From assembly GCA_016714815.1 (NCBI GenBank), contig JADKBZ010000021.1:47270-111269 (forward strand): a DNA stretch of 64,000 bases, in the 5' to 3' direction. Numbering within the stretch: the stretch's first letter is position 1; each line of letters starts with the position of its first letter. A model generated the notes under the pieces. It had not been told where the DNA came from. It ran no database searches and was given only the letters and a program-made list of their open reading frames with translations. The translations under genes and the position numbers were made by a program. This document shows positions 10,818-19,837 of this stretch, one piece after another. Origin of the DNA: Holophagales bacterium. GTDB lineage: Bacteria; Acidobacteriota; Thermoanaerobaculia; UBA5066.

Positions 10818-12194
10818 TTGAATCTCGGGAGGGCACGGCTCCAGAAGACGAGCGGACAGCTCGAGCTGCCGTACGAGGACGCGGGTGAAGCCCGCGGGGC
10901 GAACGGGAGTGGAGAAGCCCTTCGGGCGACGAGAGGAGACGAGCGCTCGGCCACGGAACGCCTGATGGAAGAGGTCGTCGGGGCGGCGAACCTGAAGGCG
11001 GCGCTGAAACGGGTGAGGCAGAACAAGGGCGGCCCCGGCATCGACGGGATGACGGTAGGAGAGCTGCCGGAGCACCTGAGGCGGGAATGGATACGAATCC
11101 GAGAGGAGCTCCTCGCGGGGACGTACCGACCGCAGCCGGTGAAGAGGCAGACGATCCCGAAGGCGGGAGGGGGCGAGCGCGAGCTCGGCATCCCGACCGT
11201 GCTGGACCGATTCATCCAGCAGGCCCTGTTGCAGGTCCTGCAGCCGCGATGGGACCCGGACTTTTCCGACCACAGCTACGGCTTCCGGCCGAAGCGGCGA
11301 GCGCATCAGGCTATCGAGCGCGCGCAGAGCTACGTGCAGGCAGGACGTAGGGTGGTGGTGGACGTGGACCTGGCGAAGTTCTTCGACCGGGCCAACCACG
11401 ACATCGTCATGGAAAGGGTCGCGAGGAAGATCGTGGACAAGAGAGTGCTGGGGCTGATCCGCCGCTACCTGGAGGCCGGAGTGATGGTCTCGGGAGTGGT
11501 GGTGGAGAGACGGGAAGGGACGCCGCAGGGCGGCCCCCTGTCGCCCCTGCTGGCCAACGTGCTTCTGGACGAAGTGGACAAGGAGCTGGAGAAGCGGGGG
11601 CACGCCTTCGTGAGGTACGCCGACGACCTGAACGTCTACGTCAGGACGAAGGCGGCCGGGGAGCGTGTCTACGAGGGGCTCAAGAAGCTCTTCGGGCGGC
11701 TGCGGCTCGTGGTCAACGAGGACAAGAGCGCGGTGGACCTGGCGTGGAAACGGGACTTTCTCGGCTACAGCTTCTGGGTGGCCGCGGGGGGACGGATCAA
11801 ACGACGGGTGGCCGGCAAGGCCCTTGGGGCGATGAAGCAGCGGGTGCGGGAAATCACGGGCCGCAACGGAGGACGGAGCCTGCCGACGGTGGTCGCGGAG
11901 CTAAAGGTGTATCTGACGGGCTGGAGGGAGTACTTCCAGCAGGCCGACACGCCCAGGGCATTCCGCGACCTCGACGGGTGGGTCCACCACCGGCTGCGGT
12001 GCCTTCAGCTCAAGCAGTGGAAACGGGGCACGACGACCTACCGGGCGATGAGGGCACTGGGTGCCCCCCCGGATCAGGCCGCCCAGGCCGCCGCGAACGT
12101 GTGCAGCTGGTGGCGAAGCTCCGCCCGGATGCTGAACTCAGTCCTGACGAACCGTTACTTCGACGAGCTGGGCGTGCCCCGGCTCGCCCCGTGA
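10818..12194 (+). CDS. ltrA: Group II intron reverse transcriptase/maturase
   Basis: The protein promotes intron splicing and retrotransposition. Reverse-transcriptase motifs are in order: GGPGIDGMTVGEL (RT0-1), RQTIPKAGGGERELGIPTV (RT2), SYGFRPKRRAHQAI, VVDVDLAKFFDRANHD (first catalytic Asp), GTPQGGPLSPLLANVLLDE and FVRYADDLNVYV (YADD, catalytic Asp pair). The GIIM/maturase X domain follows (GWREYFQQADTPRAFRDLDG). No HNH endonuclease domain follows, as in class C. The start is uncertain: the frame is open from 10665, and TTG at 10818 gives about 458 residues. It lies wholly inside the intron. All catalytic residues are present, so it may be active. Confidence 0.9.
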   Translation: MNLGRARLQKTSGQLELPYEDAGEARGANGSGEALRATRGDERSATERLMEEVVGAANLKAALKRVRQNKGGPGIDGMTVGELPEHLRREWIRIREELLAGTYRPQPVKRQTIPKAGGGERELGIPTVLDRFIQQALLQVLQPRWDPDFSDHSYGFRPKRRAHQAIERAQSYVQAGRRVVVDVDLAKFFDRANHDIVMERVARKIVDKRVLGLIRRYLEAGVMVSGVVVERREGTPQGGPLSPLLANVLLDEVDKELEKRGHAFVRYADDLNVYVRTKAAGERVYEGLKKLFGRLRLVVNEDKSAVDLAWKRDFLGYSFWVAAGGRIKRRVAGKALGAMKQRVREITGRNGGRSLPTVVAELKVYLTGWREYFQQADTPRAFRDLDGWVHHRLRCLQLKQWKRGTTTYRAMRALGAPPDQAAQAAANVCSWWRSSARMLNSVLTNRYFDELGVPRLAP

Positions 12195-12206
12195 CCTCAA
12201 CCGACC

Positions 12207-12285
12207 GAACCGCCGGATGCGGACCCGCATGTCCGGTGGTGTGGGAGGGGAGCGGCGGCCACCTGCCGCCGCCCCCTATCCCGAT
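12207..12285 (+). ncRNA. Group II intron domains V and VI
   Basis: After the maturase stop, GAACCGCCGGATGCGG, a short loop and CCGCATGTCCGGTGG fold as the catalytic domain V hairpin with its typical bulge. GTGGGAGGGG then leads into a GC-rich hairpin (AGCGGCGG with CCGCCGCC) that would be domain VI, ending in CCTATCCCGAT. Confidence 0.75.
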
Positions 12286-13529
12286 CATCGGACGACCGCG
12301 AAACCGAACCGCAGGGACTCCGTCTTTCGGTCGTACGAGAGGACGCTTTCCCCGTAGCCGTTGAAGTACTGCGCCATGACGAAGACCGACATATCGAGGA
12401 AACCGACGTGTACCGGGTAAGTCATATCGAGCTGGACGGAGCGGTGATCGAGGTCTTTTCCCGCCATCGCCGTCAATTTGAGATTCAGGCCGTTCGCCTT
12501 TCCGAACGTGGCGCGGAGCCTGCCGTAGCCACGGTATTCGGCGATGTCGTCCGCGTCGTCGAGGTAGGTCCAGACTTCCGGGGAGAGAATGAGGCGCCAG
12601 CCGTCCACCGGGCCGACGAAGAACCCGACGCGCAGGTAGGCGGTGTTCACGCTGCGGGAATCGGCGCCGTCCTTCCCGTTCGATTCGTGCTTGAAACCGG
12701 CTTGAAGTCCGTTGAACGACACGCCGCTCTGCTTCCTGGGCGGGATCTTGATCCACTCCCAAAAGAGCTCCGGCATGTAGCTCGTGTCGTAGAACGGGCT
12801 GGAGGCGGAATCGACGTCCCAGAGGGAGCGTTCGGTGTAGCCGAGCTGCAGGCTGCCCCGTGTCGTCGTCGAGGTCCTGGCGCCAAGGTCCGCGACCCTG
12901 TACTTGAAGCTGAACTGGAATTTCGCCGCCTCCGGCCCCGTTCCGTAGACGAAGTAGATCGGCTCGTGGGCCTGCAACCGACCCGCTAACGTGCGGCCGA
13001 GAACCGTCGCATCCGCGTCGGACGTCTCGCCGGCAACCCGCGCAGGGGGCCTCTCGAGATTCGCGAGTATGGGGACCCCGTTTCCTCCCGCAGGCCCGAC
13101 GGCCACCGCCGCGACCTCGATCGCGGCCCGCAGTGTGGATGTCGAGTCCGGCAACGTGACCTCGATCACCCCGGGACCGGCCACGGCGTTCGGCAGACTC
13201 AGCCGATAGGATCGCGCGATGAAGCCGCCCGGAGCCACCGTCGAATGCGACGGTGAATCCGCACACAGCTCGAGCGGCCAGGATGCGCCGCCGATGACCA
13301 GGGAAGCGGGTATCACGGCAGGAACCGTGAAGCTGCGCTCGGTGGTCCCCGCGTTGAAGGCGACGAGCTCCAGCTCGACCGAGGTACCGGCCATCGCGGC
13401 GCCTGGGGCGACGGAGAGGACGGTCGTCAGCTCCTGCGCACGAACGACCCTGGCCGTGATCAGGAGGCTCAGCGCCAGGAGCAGGAGCCTCTGAGTCCGG
13501 ATTCGCGCTCCTGGATCCGCCTTGCTCAT
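12285..13529 (-). CDS. pldA: Outer membrane phospholipase A (OMPLA) with extra N-terminal domain
   Basis: The ATG at 13529 opens a signal peptide (LLLLALSLLITARVVRA). Residues about 30-190 form a beta-rich domain of unknown role (APGAAMAGTSVELELVAFNA). The C-terminal about 220 residues are the phospholipase A1 beta-barrel: GFKHESNGKDGADSRSVNTA carries the His, Ser and Asn catalytic residues seen in OMPLA (HxSNG then SxN). The chain ends in an aromatic/charged beta strand (LRFGFAVVR) typical of outer-membrane proteins. OMPLA hydrolyses phospholipids in a calcium-dependent way. The 414 codons exceed E. coli PldA (289) because of the N-terminal domain. It is convergent to the aconitase fragment; its stop codon sits exactly at the intron border. 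Confidence 0.85.
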   Translation of the reverse strand: MSKADPGARIRTQRLLLLALSLLITARVVRAQELTTVLSVAPGAAMAGTSVELELVAFNAGTTERSFTVPAVIPASLVIGGASWPLELCADSPSHSTVAPGGFIARSYRLSLPNAVAGPGVIEVTLPDSTSTLRAAIEVAAVAVGPAGGNGVPILANLERPPARVAGETSDADATVLGRTLAGRLQAHEPIYFVYGTGPEAAKFQFSFKYRVADLGARTSTTTRGSLQLGYTERSLWDVDSASSPFYDTSYMPELFWEWIKIPPRKQSGVSFNGLQAGFKHESNGKDGADSRSVNTAYLRVGFFVGPVDGWRLILSPEVWTYLDDADDIAEYRGYGRLRATFGKANGLNLKLTAMAGKDLDHRSVQLDMTYPVHVGFLDMSVFVMAQYFNGYGESVLSYDRKTESLRFGFAVVR

Positions 13530-13824
13530 CCGGCATTCACCACGACTGTCAGGGCTCGCGCGAACTGGTGTCGAACGTCGGCGACGAACCTGTCCCGAAA
13601 AAGCCCCCACCACCTTCCCCCCCGAGTTCCCCGACTTCGCCAGGTCGCTCCAGCCCTTCTCGACCTCGGCGTCTCCCGGCCGCCCGATCGCCCCTCGCAC
13701 TCGTTCCGGGAATCAATCGGGGCGCCGCTGTCGCGCTCTATCGGGAGCCTCCCTTGGCGCCGATCCGCAGCGGCCCGGTATGACGCGCCATGGCCCCTTC
13801 CGGACCTCCCACTTCTCGGCCGTC

Positions 13825-13972
13825 GCGTACGGGCCGCCCCGCAGCCCACGTCGAGGACGCTCAGCCCCGGCCAGCGGGCGAGTTCGCCCCGGACGTAGTC
13901 CAGGAGAATCTCGTTGGCGGCGGCCGTCGAGAAGCCCCGGACGACCCCGGCGTCCTCCCAGCGGCCGGCCAC
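13825..13972 (-). pseudogene. N-terminal fragment of a SAM methyltransferase
   Basis: A GTG at 13972, two bases after the RIC stop codon, opens a frame reading GVVRGFSTAAANEILLDYVR then LSVLDVGCGAAR. The last part is methyltransferase motif I, the SAM-binding glycine loop. Similarity ends there, and the remainder down to the phospholipase start (13530-13824) has no recognisable content. The matching C-terminal end is at 7120-7305. RIC, this piece, the C-terminal piece and qNor are collinear on one strand, so the methyltransferase was probably a single operon gene interrupted by the 7.3-13.8 kb insertion. Confidence 0.55.
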
Positions 13973-13974
13973 GG

Positions 13975-14706
13975 TCAGTGGGCTCCCACCGCGGACGCTC
14001 GACGAGCCCCCGCGCGGGCATTCAGGCTGACGACCCGAGGGAACAGGACGTTGTTCTCCAGGTGGACGTGCTCGTGCAGCTCGCGCTCGAAGCGCTCGAG
14101 GCCTTCGTAAAGCGCCCGGTAGGTCGTGCATCCGTCGTCGGGAACAACGAACCCGCGGCTCAGCGTGCGGAGGCGGGCAAGCGCGACGCCGACCCGCTCG
14201 TGCTCCACTTCGAGGGCGTGGAGGGCGGGCTGTACGTCCTCGCCGATCGGAGAGGTGGGGTCGGCCAGCCGCCTCACGGCCGGGAAGACCTGCTCCTCTT
14301 CCACCGCGAGGTGGGGCTCCAGCTCTGCCCGCAGCTCCCTGTAAACGGCTGCGAGGTCGTTCAGCTCGGCGTGCCGCTCACCGTGGACCTCGGCCACCTT
14401 GTCGGCCATCCGCCCGAGACGGGGGAGGTCCTCCCGCAGCGCCAGGTGGTAGCGCGAGACGATGTGATCGAGCAGGGCCCCGAGCGGGGCGTCGGTGAAG
14501 ACGCGGTCTTCCGGTACCTCGCGTGCGGCGGCGGCCGCGATTTCGGCGGCGACGGCTTCCACCGCGGCGCCGTGCTCGCGGCAGGCCTCGCCGAGCGGGC
14601 GGTGCCCCCCGCAGCAGAAGTCGATCCCGTGACGCTCGAAGACCTCGATGCTGCGGGGGTGGTGAGCCGCGATGTCGGCGACCAGCGTGTCGGGCGTGAT
14701 CTCCAT
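13975..14706 (-). CDS. ric: RIC / ScdA-YtfE family di-iron protein
   Basis: The 243-residue protein starts with the ScdA N-terminal domain (ADIAAHHPRSIEVFERHGID followed by FCCGGHRPL, the conserved double Cys). It continues with a hemerythrin-like four-helix domain whose His and Glu ligands appear at HIVSRYHLALREDLPRL, HLAVEEEQVFPAV, LEVEHERVG and LHEHVHLENNVLFPR. RIC proteins repair Fe-S clusters damaged by NO and peroxide and act in the cytoplasm. It is encoded between the DUF6448 protein (21 bases upstream) and the split methyltransferase, upstream of qNor, which fits an NO-protection operon. Confidence 0.9.
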   Translation of the reverse strand: MEITPDTLVADIAAHHPRSIEVFERHGIDFCCGGHRPLGEACREHGAAVEAVAAEIAAAAAREVPEDRVFTDAPLGALLDHIVSRYHLALREDLPRLGRMADKVAEVHGERHAELNDLAAVYRELRAELEPHLAVEEEQVFPAVRRLADPTSPIGEDVQPALHALEVEHERVGVALARLRTLSRGFVVPDDGCTTYRALYEGLERFERELHEHVHLENNVLFPRVVSLNARAGARRASAVGAH

Positions 14707-14727
14707 CGTCTCTCCTTCGTCCGTCTC

Positions 14728-15339
14728 TCAGTGCCCGTGCTTGGCCGCGGGCGCCCCGGCGTGGGCGGAGGCCGACGTGGTGGCATTCAGGTGCAGGCGC
14801 TCGACGTAGTGCGTGAGCTCCACGTACGCCTCCACGAACTCGCGGCCGGCGGCCACGCTCGCATCGGCCTGCTTCTTCGTGGCAGCCGCGCGCGCAAACC
14901 GCTCGCGGATTCCCTCCTCGACGTGGTTCGTGATGGCCTTCACCAGCTTGTCGGCATTGCCGCTGCCGAGAGCCTGGTCGGCCAGGGCGATGGCCGGCTC
15001 GACGGGCGTCCCGGTGGGCAGGATGCCGGTGTAGGGCGCGCCTTCTCCGGCCCGGTGGATCCTCACGAGGTTCTCGAAGAAGAACTGGTCCGCGAGCGCC
15101 TGGGCGTCGGGGCCCTTCTGGCGCACCGCGAGCGCCCGGGCGAAAGCAGCCCTGATCTCGGGCTCGGCCTCGGGCTTGACCCACTTGAGGACGGGGGTGA
15201 TATCCCTCTTCTCGAGCGCGACCTTCGCGGTGGCGACGACGGGACCGTCGGCCGTGTCGCAGTGGGCGAGAACCGGACGGGCCGCCAGGATCGCTCCCAG
15301 GACGGCGGTGACGACGAAGGACGTTTTCAGGATTCTCAT
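14728..15339 (-). CDS. DUF6448 family exported protein
   Basis: The ATG at 15339 (MRILKTSFVVTAVLGAILAA) gives a signal peptide ending near ARPVLA, before the family hallmark HCDTADGPVV. The 203-residue product is alpha-helical and ends in a His-rich tail (HAGAPAAKHGH) that could bind metal. DUF6448 proteins are small periplasmic proteins without an assigned reaction. It is the first gene of the RIC-methyltransferase-qNor group. No ATGAC-N4-GTCAT palindrome was found in the 100 bases upstream. Confidence 0.75.
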   Translation of the reverse strand: MRILKTSFVVTAVLGAILAARPVLAHCDTADGPVVATAKVALEKRDITPVLKWVKPEAEPEIRAAFARALAVRQKGPDAQALADQFFFENLVRIHRAGEGAPYTGILPTGTPVEPAIALADQALGSGNADKLVKAITNHVEEGIRERFARAAATKKQADASVAAGREFVEAYVELTHYVERLHLNATTSASAHAGAPAAKHGH

Positions 15340-15439
15340 TTCAGCTATCTCCTTTGCTTCTCTGTTCGAGCCACCCTCTCGGGGTGGCGTCTCCGACAAG
15401 ATTGGGCTCGTACCGCTGTCTGTCAGTGCAGCCGCTGAA

Positions 15440-16771
15440 TCAGGACGCTCCTTCCGCCCATTTCAGGCGGACACCTGCCAGCTGCACGCCGAGAACCGCC
15501 TGGACGTGACCGGACTCCGCCTGGGTCAATGCCGCCTCGGCGTCGAGCAGGTCCGTGATGGTGCTGGCTCCCGCTTCGTACCGGGCCCTGACGAATCGGA
15601 GCGTCTCGGTCGCCTCGTCCTCGAGCACCTCGGTCTGGACCACCGCCTGCCTGGCCTCGAGGAGCCTCACATGGGCCGTCCAGACCTCCTGGTCGATCCG
15701 GGCATGGAGTTGCGCGAGCTCGGCTTCTTTCAGAGCCGCCTCGCTCGCGGCCTTCCGCGTCTTGTATTTCGACGCGAAGCCGGTGAAGACCGGAATCTGG
15801 ACGGCCAGCCCGGCCGACCAGTCCTTGTCGGCCGGCACGAAGCTGTCGTCGCGCCAGCCAAAGGCCCCGTCCGCTCTCACCCGAGGCCCGAAGCCGGCCT
15901 TTGCAGCGGTGATCCCCTTCTTCGCGGCTGCGACCGTCAGCTGAAGCGCTTGCACCTCGGGGCGCTGCTCCCGGGCACGCACCAACGCTGCCGTCACATC
16001 GGGCAGTTCCGTCCCTCGCAACGCAGTGTCCTCCGCGATCTCCACGGGGCGATCGACGGCGAGCCCCATGGCCGCGTTCAGGTTGCCCTTCGCAATCCGT
16101 ACGTTGCTCTCGGCCCTCACGAGGGCGAGCTCGGCATCGGCCACCTCGACCTGCGCTCGCAGGACGTCCGCCTGGGGCACAGCACCTGCGGCCTTGCGTG
16201 CCGAAGCGGTCCTCAAGTGATCTCGTCTCCGCGTGACGCGGGTGGCGGCTGCGACCCCGGCCGCCTGGTTCGCAAGGAGGTAGTAGTAGGCCTGTCGCAC
16301 TCCCAGGACGACATCCTGGAGGGCGCGCCGGGCATCCTCCACCGTGGCGGCCCTGCCCAGCGTCGCCGCGTCGAGCTCCGCTCGTCTCAGGCCGCTGTCG
16401 AAAAGGACGTAGCTCGCCTTCAGGCCGGTCATCCAATCGTCGGTCGGGCCCACGGTCGTCGCCGGCGCGCTCAGGCCCTCAGGCAGGAAGGCGTGAGTCT
16501 CGAACCGGCGGTAGCGGGCGTCGAAGCCGACCTCCGGGTAGAACGGCGCCCGAGAGATGCCCACCGCCGCCGTCGCGACGGCTGTGCCTTCCTCGGCCGC
16601 CCGAAGAAGCGGGCTCTTCTCGATGGCGATCTTCTCGCAAGCTTCGAGATCGAGCGGAGGGCTCGCGGCCGGCTGAGCCGTCACCTGGAAGGCGGTCGCC
16701 GAAGCGAGGGCGAACGCGCCGGCCGAGCGGAGGAGGAGAGCGAGCAACGGGGGAGTCGATCGGGTGTGCAT
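15440..16771 (-). CDS. tolC: TolC family outer membrane efflux channel
   Basis: The ATG at 16771 opens a signal peptide ending near AFQVTAQPAA. The 443-residue protein has the two long alpha-helical repeats of outer membrane factors (AYYYLLANQAAGVAAATRVT; YEAGASTITDLLDAEAALTQ) and the typical second-repeat motif IPVFTGFASKYKTRKA. TolC-type trimers form the outer-membrane exit of ABC or RND pumps. It is the last gene of the TetR-HlyD-ABC-ABC-permease-permease operon, 11 bases after the second permease, so it serves that exporter. Confidence 0.9.
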   Translation of the reverse strand: MHTRSTPPLLALLLRSAGAFALASATAFQVTAQPAASPPLDLEACEKIAIEKSPLLRAAEEGTAVATAAVGISRAPFYPEVGFDARYRRFETHAFLPEGLSAPATTVGPTDDWMTGLKASYVLFDSGLRRAELDAATLGRAATVEDARRALQDVVLGVRQAYYYLLANQAAGVAAATRVTRRRDHLRTASARKAAGAVPQADVLRAQVEVADAELALVRAESNVRIAKGNLNAAMGLAVDRPVEIAEDTALRGTELPDVTAALVRAREQRPEVQALQLTVAAAKKGITAAKAGFGPRVRADGAFGWRDDSFVPADKDWSAGLAVQIPVFTGFASKYKTRKAASEAALKEAELAQLHARIDQEVWTAHVRLLEARQAVVQTEVLEDEATETLRFVRARYEAGASTITDLLDAEAALTQAESGHVQAVLGVQLAGVRLKWAEGAS

Positions 16772-16782
16772 CGTGTTGGCCC

Positions 16783-17922
16783 TCACGCGAGCGTCTTCTT
16801 GAACTTCAGGGAGGCCAGACCCAGCATCGCGACGCCGAGGACGGCCAGGGCCGCCATCTGCTCCCAGAGCACCGGGAGGCCCACACCCTTGAGGAAGATG
16901 CCGCGAATGATCACGAGGAAATACCGGAGGGGATTCGCGAAAGTCAGCCATTGGACGACCGTCGGCATGTTGGCGATGGGAAACATGAAACCGGACAGCA
17001 GAACGGCCGGGAAGTAGAAGAAGAAGGCGCTCATCATCGCCTGCTGCTGCGTCCGGCTCACGGTGGAGATCAGCAGGCCGATCCCGATCGTGCTCATCAG
17101 AAAGAGCGTCGTGGCCACGAAGAGGAGCGGCAGGCTGCCGCGAATCGGGACGTCGAACCAGAAGACGGCGATGCCGGTGATGAGGAGCACGTCGAGGTAC
17201 GCGATGAGAGCGAACGGGATCGTCTTGCCGAGAATGAACTCCACCTGGCGAATCGGCGTCACCATGATCTGCTCGATGGTGCCGATCTCCTTCTCACGCA
17301 CGACGGCCATGCTCGAGAGCATCAGCGTGACGAGAAGCACGATCAGCGCGATGACCCCGGGAACGTAGAAATGGCGGCTCTCCAGGTTCTCGTTGAACCA
17401 GGCGCGGGACTCGAGCACGACGGCCGGGGCCACGGGCTTCGCGCCGGGCGACCTGGCGAGGCGCTGGGCCACCACGTCCTCGTTGTATCGTCCCGTAACG
17501 GCGCCAGCGTAGTTCAGGACGAGTCCCGCGGTGTTCGAGTTCGTCCCGTCGACGAGAACCTGGAGCTGCGCCCCTCGCCCTTTTCTCACCGCCTCGCCGA
17601 ACCCGGCATTCATCCGGATGACGGCACGCACCTGGCCCCTGTCGAGCAGGTCTTGCGCCCGCGCGTCGGTGTCCACGCGGTCGACGATCCGGAACCAACC
17701 CGAGTCGACGAACCGGGCCACGAGCTCGCGGCTCTCGACGGTGCTGTCGAGATCGAAGAGCGCCGTCCGGACGTTGCTGACGTCCGTCGACACCGCGTAG
17801 CCGAAGACCATCGCCTGGACGATCGGCATCAGGACGAGGACTCCCTTCATCCGTGGATCCCGTAGGATCTGGATGAACTCCTTGATCAGCATTCTCTTGA
17901 TTCGTTCGAGCATCGGCGTCAC
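16783..17922 (-). CDS. ABC-2 type permease, YbhR-like
   Basis: The 379-residue protein has one N-terminal helix (MKGVLVLMPIVQAMVFGYAV), a large extracytoplasmic domain to about residue 175, and five C-terminal helices with the ABC-2 motif REKEIGTIEQIMVTPIRQVE. This is the YbhS/YbhR layout, the membrane part of a drug or lipid exporter. It overlaps the preceding permease gene by 4 bases (ATGA), so the pair is probably co-translated and forms a heterodimer. The substrate cannot be told from sequence. Confidence 0.88.
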   Translation of the reverse strand: MTPMLERIKRMLIKEFIQILRDPRMKGVLVLMPIVQAMVFGYAVSTDVSNVRTALFDLDSTVESRELVARFVDSGWFRIVDRVDTDARAQDLLDRGQVRAVIRMNAGFGEAVRKGRGAQLQVLVDGTNSNTAGLVLNYAGAVTGRYNEDVVAQRLARSPGAKPVAPAVVLESRAWFNENLESRHFYVPGVIALIVLLVTLMLSSMAVVREKEIGTIEQIMVTPIRQVEFILGKTIPFALIAYLDVLLITGIAVFWFDVPIRGSLPLLFVATTLFLMSTIGIGLLISTVSRTQQQAMMSAFFFYFPAVLLSGFMFPIANMPTVVQWLTFANPLRYFLVIIRGIFLKGVGLPVLWEQMAALAVLGVAMLGLASLKFKKTLA

Positions 17923-19049
17923 ACCAGCTTCTTCTTGAACTTGAAGATGGCCAGGACCAGCATGGCCGCCGCGAAGATCGCGAGCAGACCCGCCTCGAAG
18001 GCGAGAACGTCCAGGCCGACGCCCTTCAGGTAGATCCCCTTCAGGAGCGCGACGAAGTAGCGCGCCGGCACGGTCAGCGTGATCAGCTGGACGGCGCGAG
18101 GCATGTTGTCGATGTCGTACATGAAGCCCGACAGCAGGAACGCCGGGAGGAACGTCGCGACCATCGCCAGCTGGCTCGCGAGAAGCTGGCTCTTCGTGAC
18201 GATGCTGATCAGCATGCCCAGCGAGAGAGCGCCCACCAGGAAGATCGCCGCCATCCCGAAGAGGAGGGGCACGCTCCCCCGGAGCGGGACGTGAAAGACG
18301 AACTGCCCCATCAGGACCGACAGGAGCACGTCGAGCATCCCGATCCCCACGTACGGGAGGAGCTTACCGAGAATCAGCTCCGGCCCCTTGAGCGGCGTGG
18401 AGACGAGCTGCTCCATCGTCCCGCTCTCCCACTCCTTGGCCACCGTGAGCGAGGTGAGGAGGGCGGCGATGACCATCATGATGACGGCGATCAGACCCGG
18501 GATGATGTAGTTGCGCGACTCGAGGTCCTCGTTGAAGAGCACACGCGACCTGACGTCGAGCGGCCGCACGGCGGCCCGGGTGCCGGCCCGCCGGAGGGCT
18601 TCGATGGACGTGTCGAGCCCATACCCTCGGACCACCCCCTCGGCGTAACCGATGGCGATGGCCGCGGTGCTGGCGTCGCTACCGTCCACGAGGAGCTGGA
18701 GGGACGTGGGACGGCCCGCTTCGGGTCTGCCGAGTCCGCTGGGAATCACGAGACCCATCAGGGCGTCGCCTGTGTCGAGCGCCCTTTCGAGGTCGTGGTA
18801 GCTGCTGGGCTGCCCCTTCACGGAAAAGTAGCGCGAGCCCGAAAAGCGGCTGACGAGCTCGCGGCTCTGCGGCGTCTGGCTCTGGTCCCAGACGAGGAGG
18901 GGTACTTCGTCGACGTCGAGCGACAGCGCGTACCCGAAGAGGACGAGGAGAAGGAGCGGGATCGCGATTCCCATCCCGAGGCTTCGGGGGTCCCGAAGGA
19001 CGTGGATCAGCTCCTTGCGGGAAACGGCGAGGAGGCGCCTCGGATTCAT
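17919..19049 (-). CDS. ABC-2 type permease, YbhS-like
   Basis: The ATG at 19049 (MNPRRLLAVSRKELIHVLRD) starts 4 bases inside the end of the ATPase gene. It has the same topology as its partner: first helix around residues 22-45 (IAIPLLLLVLFGYALSLDVD), an extracytoplasmic domain, then five helices with EWESGTMEQLVSTPLKGPEL. The C-terminus (FKFKKKLV) matches that of the partner (LKFKKTLA), so the two permeases are paralogues. The product length is 376 residues. Confidence 0.88.
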   Translation of the reverse strand: MNPRRLLAVSRKELIHVLRDPRSLGMGIAIPLLLLVLFGYALSLDVDEVPLLVWDQSQTPQSRELVSRFSGSRYFSVKGQPSSYHDLERALDTGDALMGLVIPSGLGRPEAGRPTSLQLLVDGSDASTAAIAIGYAEGVVRGYGLDTSIEALRRAGTRAAVRPLDVRSRVLFNEDLESRNYIIPGLIAVIMMVIAALLTSLTVAKEWESGTMEQLVSTPLKGPELILGKLLPYVGIGMLDVLLSVLMGQFVFHVPLRGSVPLLFGMAAIFLVGALSLGMLISIVTKSQLLASQLAMVATFLPAFLLSGFMYDIDNMPRAVQLITLTVPARYFVALLKGIYLKGVGLDVLAFEAGLLAIFAAAMLVLAIFKFKKKLV

Positions 19050-19837
19050 CGCGCCACCTCCTGCGTGGCGGCCTTTGCGCTCTCCTCCTCGATGAGCGTC
19101 ACGAAGACGTCTTCGAGTGTGACTCGCTCGGCCGGCGCCGCCGCCGAGACCTTCCCCTTCAGCTCCGACGGCGTGCCCAGCGCGATCAGCCGGCCGGCGT
19201 ACACGAGACCCAGCCGATCGCAGTACTCCGCTTCCTCCATGTAGTGGGTCGTCACGAAGACCGTCACCCCGCGGGACGACATGTCGTAGATCAGGTCCCA
19301 GAAGGCACGCCGGCTGATCGGGTCCACGCCCGAGGTGGGCTCGTCGAGGAAAAGGACCGGGGGTTCGTGGAGGACCGCGCATCCGAGCGCCAGGCGTTGC
19401 TTGACGCCGCCCGACAGGGTGCCGCACCGCATCCCTCGTTGCTCCTCGAGGCCGGCCATCTGGATTACCCAGGCCTTGCGCTCGGCCCGCTTCACGCGAG
19501 GGATCCCGTAAATACCGGCGTAGAAGTCGATGTTCTCCTCCACGGTGAGGTCCTCGTAGAGCGAAAACTTCTGACTCATGTAGCCGATGTTGGCCTTGAT
19601 CCCCTCGGTCTGGGTCAGGACGTCGAAGCCCGCTACGGTCCCGGTCCCTTCCGAGGGACTGAGGAGGCCGCAGAGCATCCGGATCGTGGTCGACTTCCCG
19701 GCGCCGTTGGGGCCCAGGAAGCCGAAGATCTCCCCCCGAGCGACGTCCAGGCTGATGCCGCTCACGGCCACGAAGTCGCCGAAACGCTTCGTCAGGTTCC
19801 TCAAGGTCACGGCCGGGAGGTCGTCACGCGGCGACAT
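19046..19837 (-). CDS. ABC exporter ATPase, second copy (YbhF C-half equivalent)
   Basis: The ATG at 19837 gives 263 residues with Walker A GPNGAGKST, Q-loop YMSQKFSLYEDL, signature LSGGVKQRLALG, Walker B VLFLDEPTSGVDP and switch His TTHYMEE. It overlaps the end of the first ATPase by 14 bases. In E. coli YbhF both ATPase halves are one protein; here they are two genes. It powers the two ABC-2 permeases downstream. Confidence 0.9.
   Translation of the reverse strand: MSPRDDLPAVTLRNLTKRFGDFVAVSGISLDVARGEIFGFLGPNGAGKSTTIRMLCGLLSPSEGTGTVAGFDVLTQTEGIKANIGYMSQKFSLYEDLTVEENIDFYAGIYGIPRVKRAERKAWVIQMAGLEEQRGMRCGTLSGGVKQRLALGCAVLHEPPVLFLDEPTSGVDPISRRAFWDLIYDMSSRGVTVFVTTHYMEEAEYCDRLGLVYAGRLIALGTPSELKGKVSAAAPAERVTLEDVFVTLIEEESAKAATQEVAR

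Larger units (their letters stand above)
10435..12285 (+). mobile_element. Group IIC intron
   Basis: The element starts with GTATGCCCAGCATG right after the T-tract of the aconitase terminator. It encodes a reverse transcriptase/maturase and ends with domain V and VI sequences and CCTATCCCGAT. Insertion after a terminator hairpin and absence of an endonuclease domain are class C traits. The 3' boundary at 12285 falls on the stop codon of the convergent phospholipase gene, but TGA is kept because both the last intron base and the last upstream exon base are T. Boundaries are inferred from consensus. Confidence 0.8.

Noticed and set aside
13522..15438. A 638-codon plus-strand open frame opposite RIC and the DUF6448 gene
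   Set aside because: Low-complexity Arg/Gly/Asp-rich translation opposite well-recognised minus-strand genes; an antisense shadow common in GC-rich DNA.
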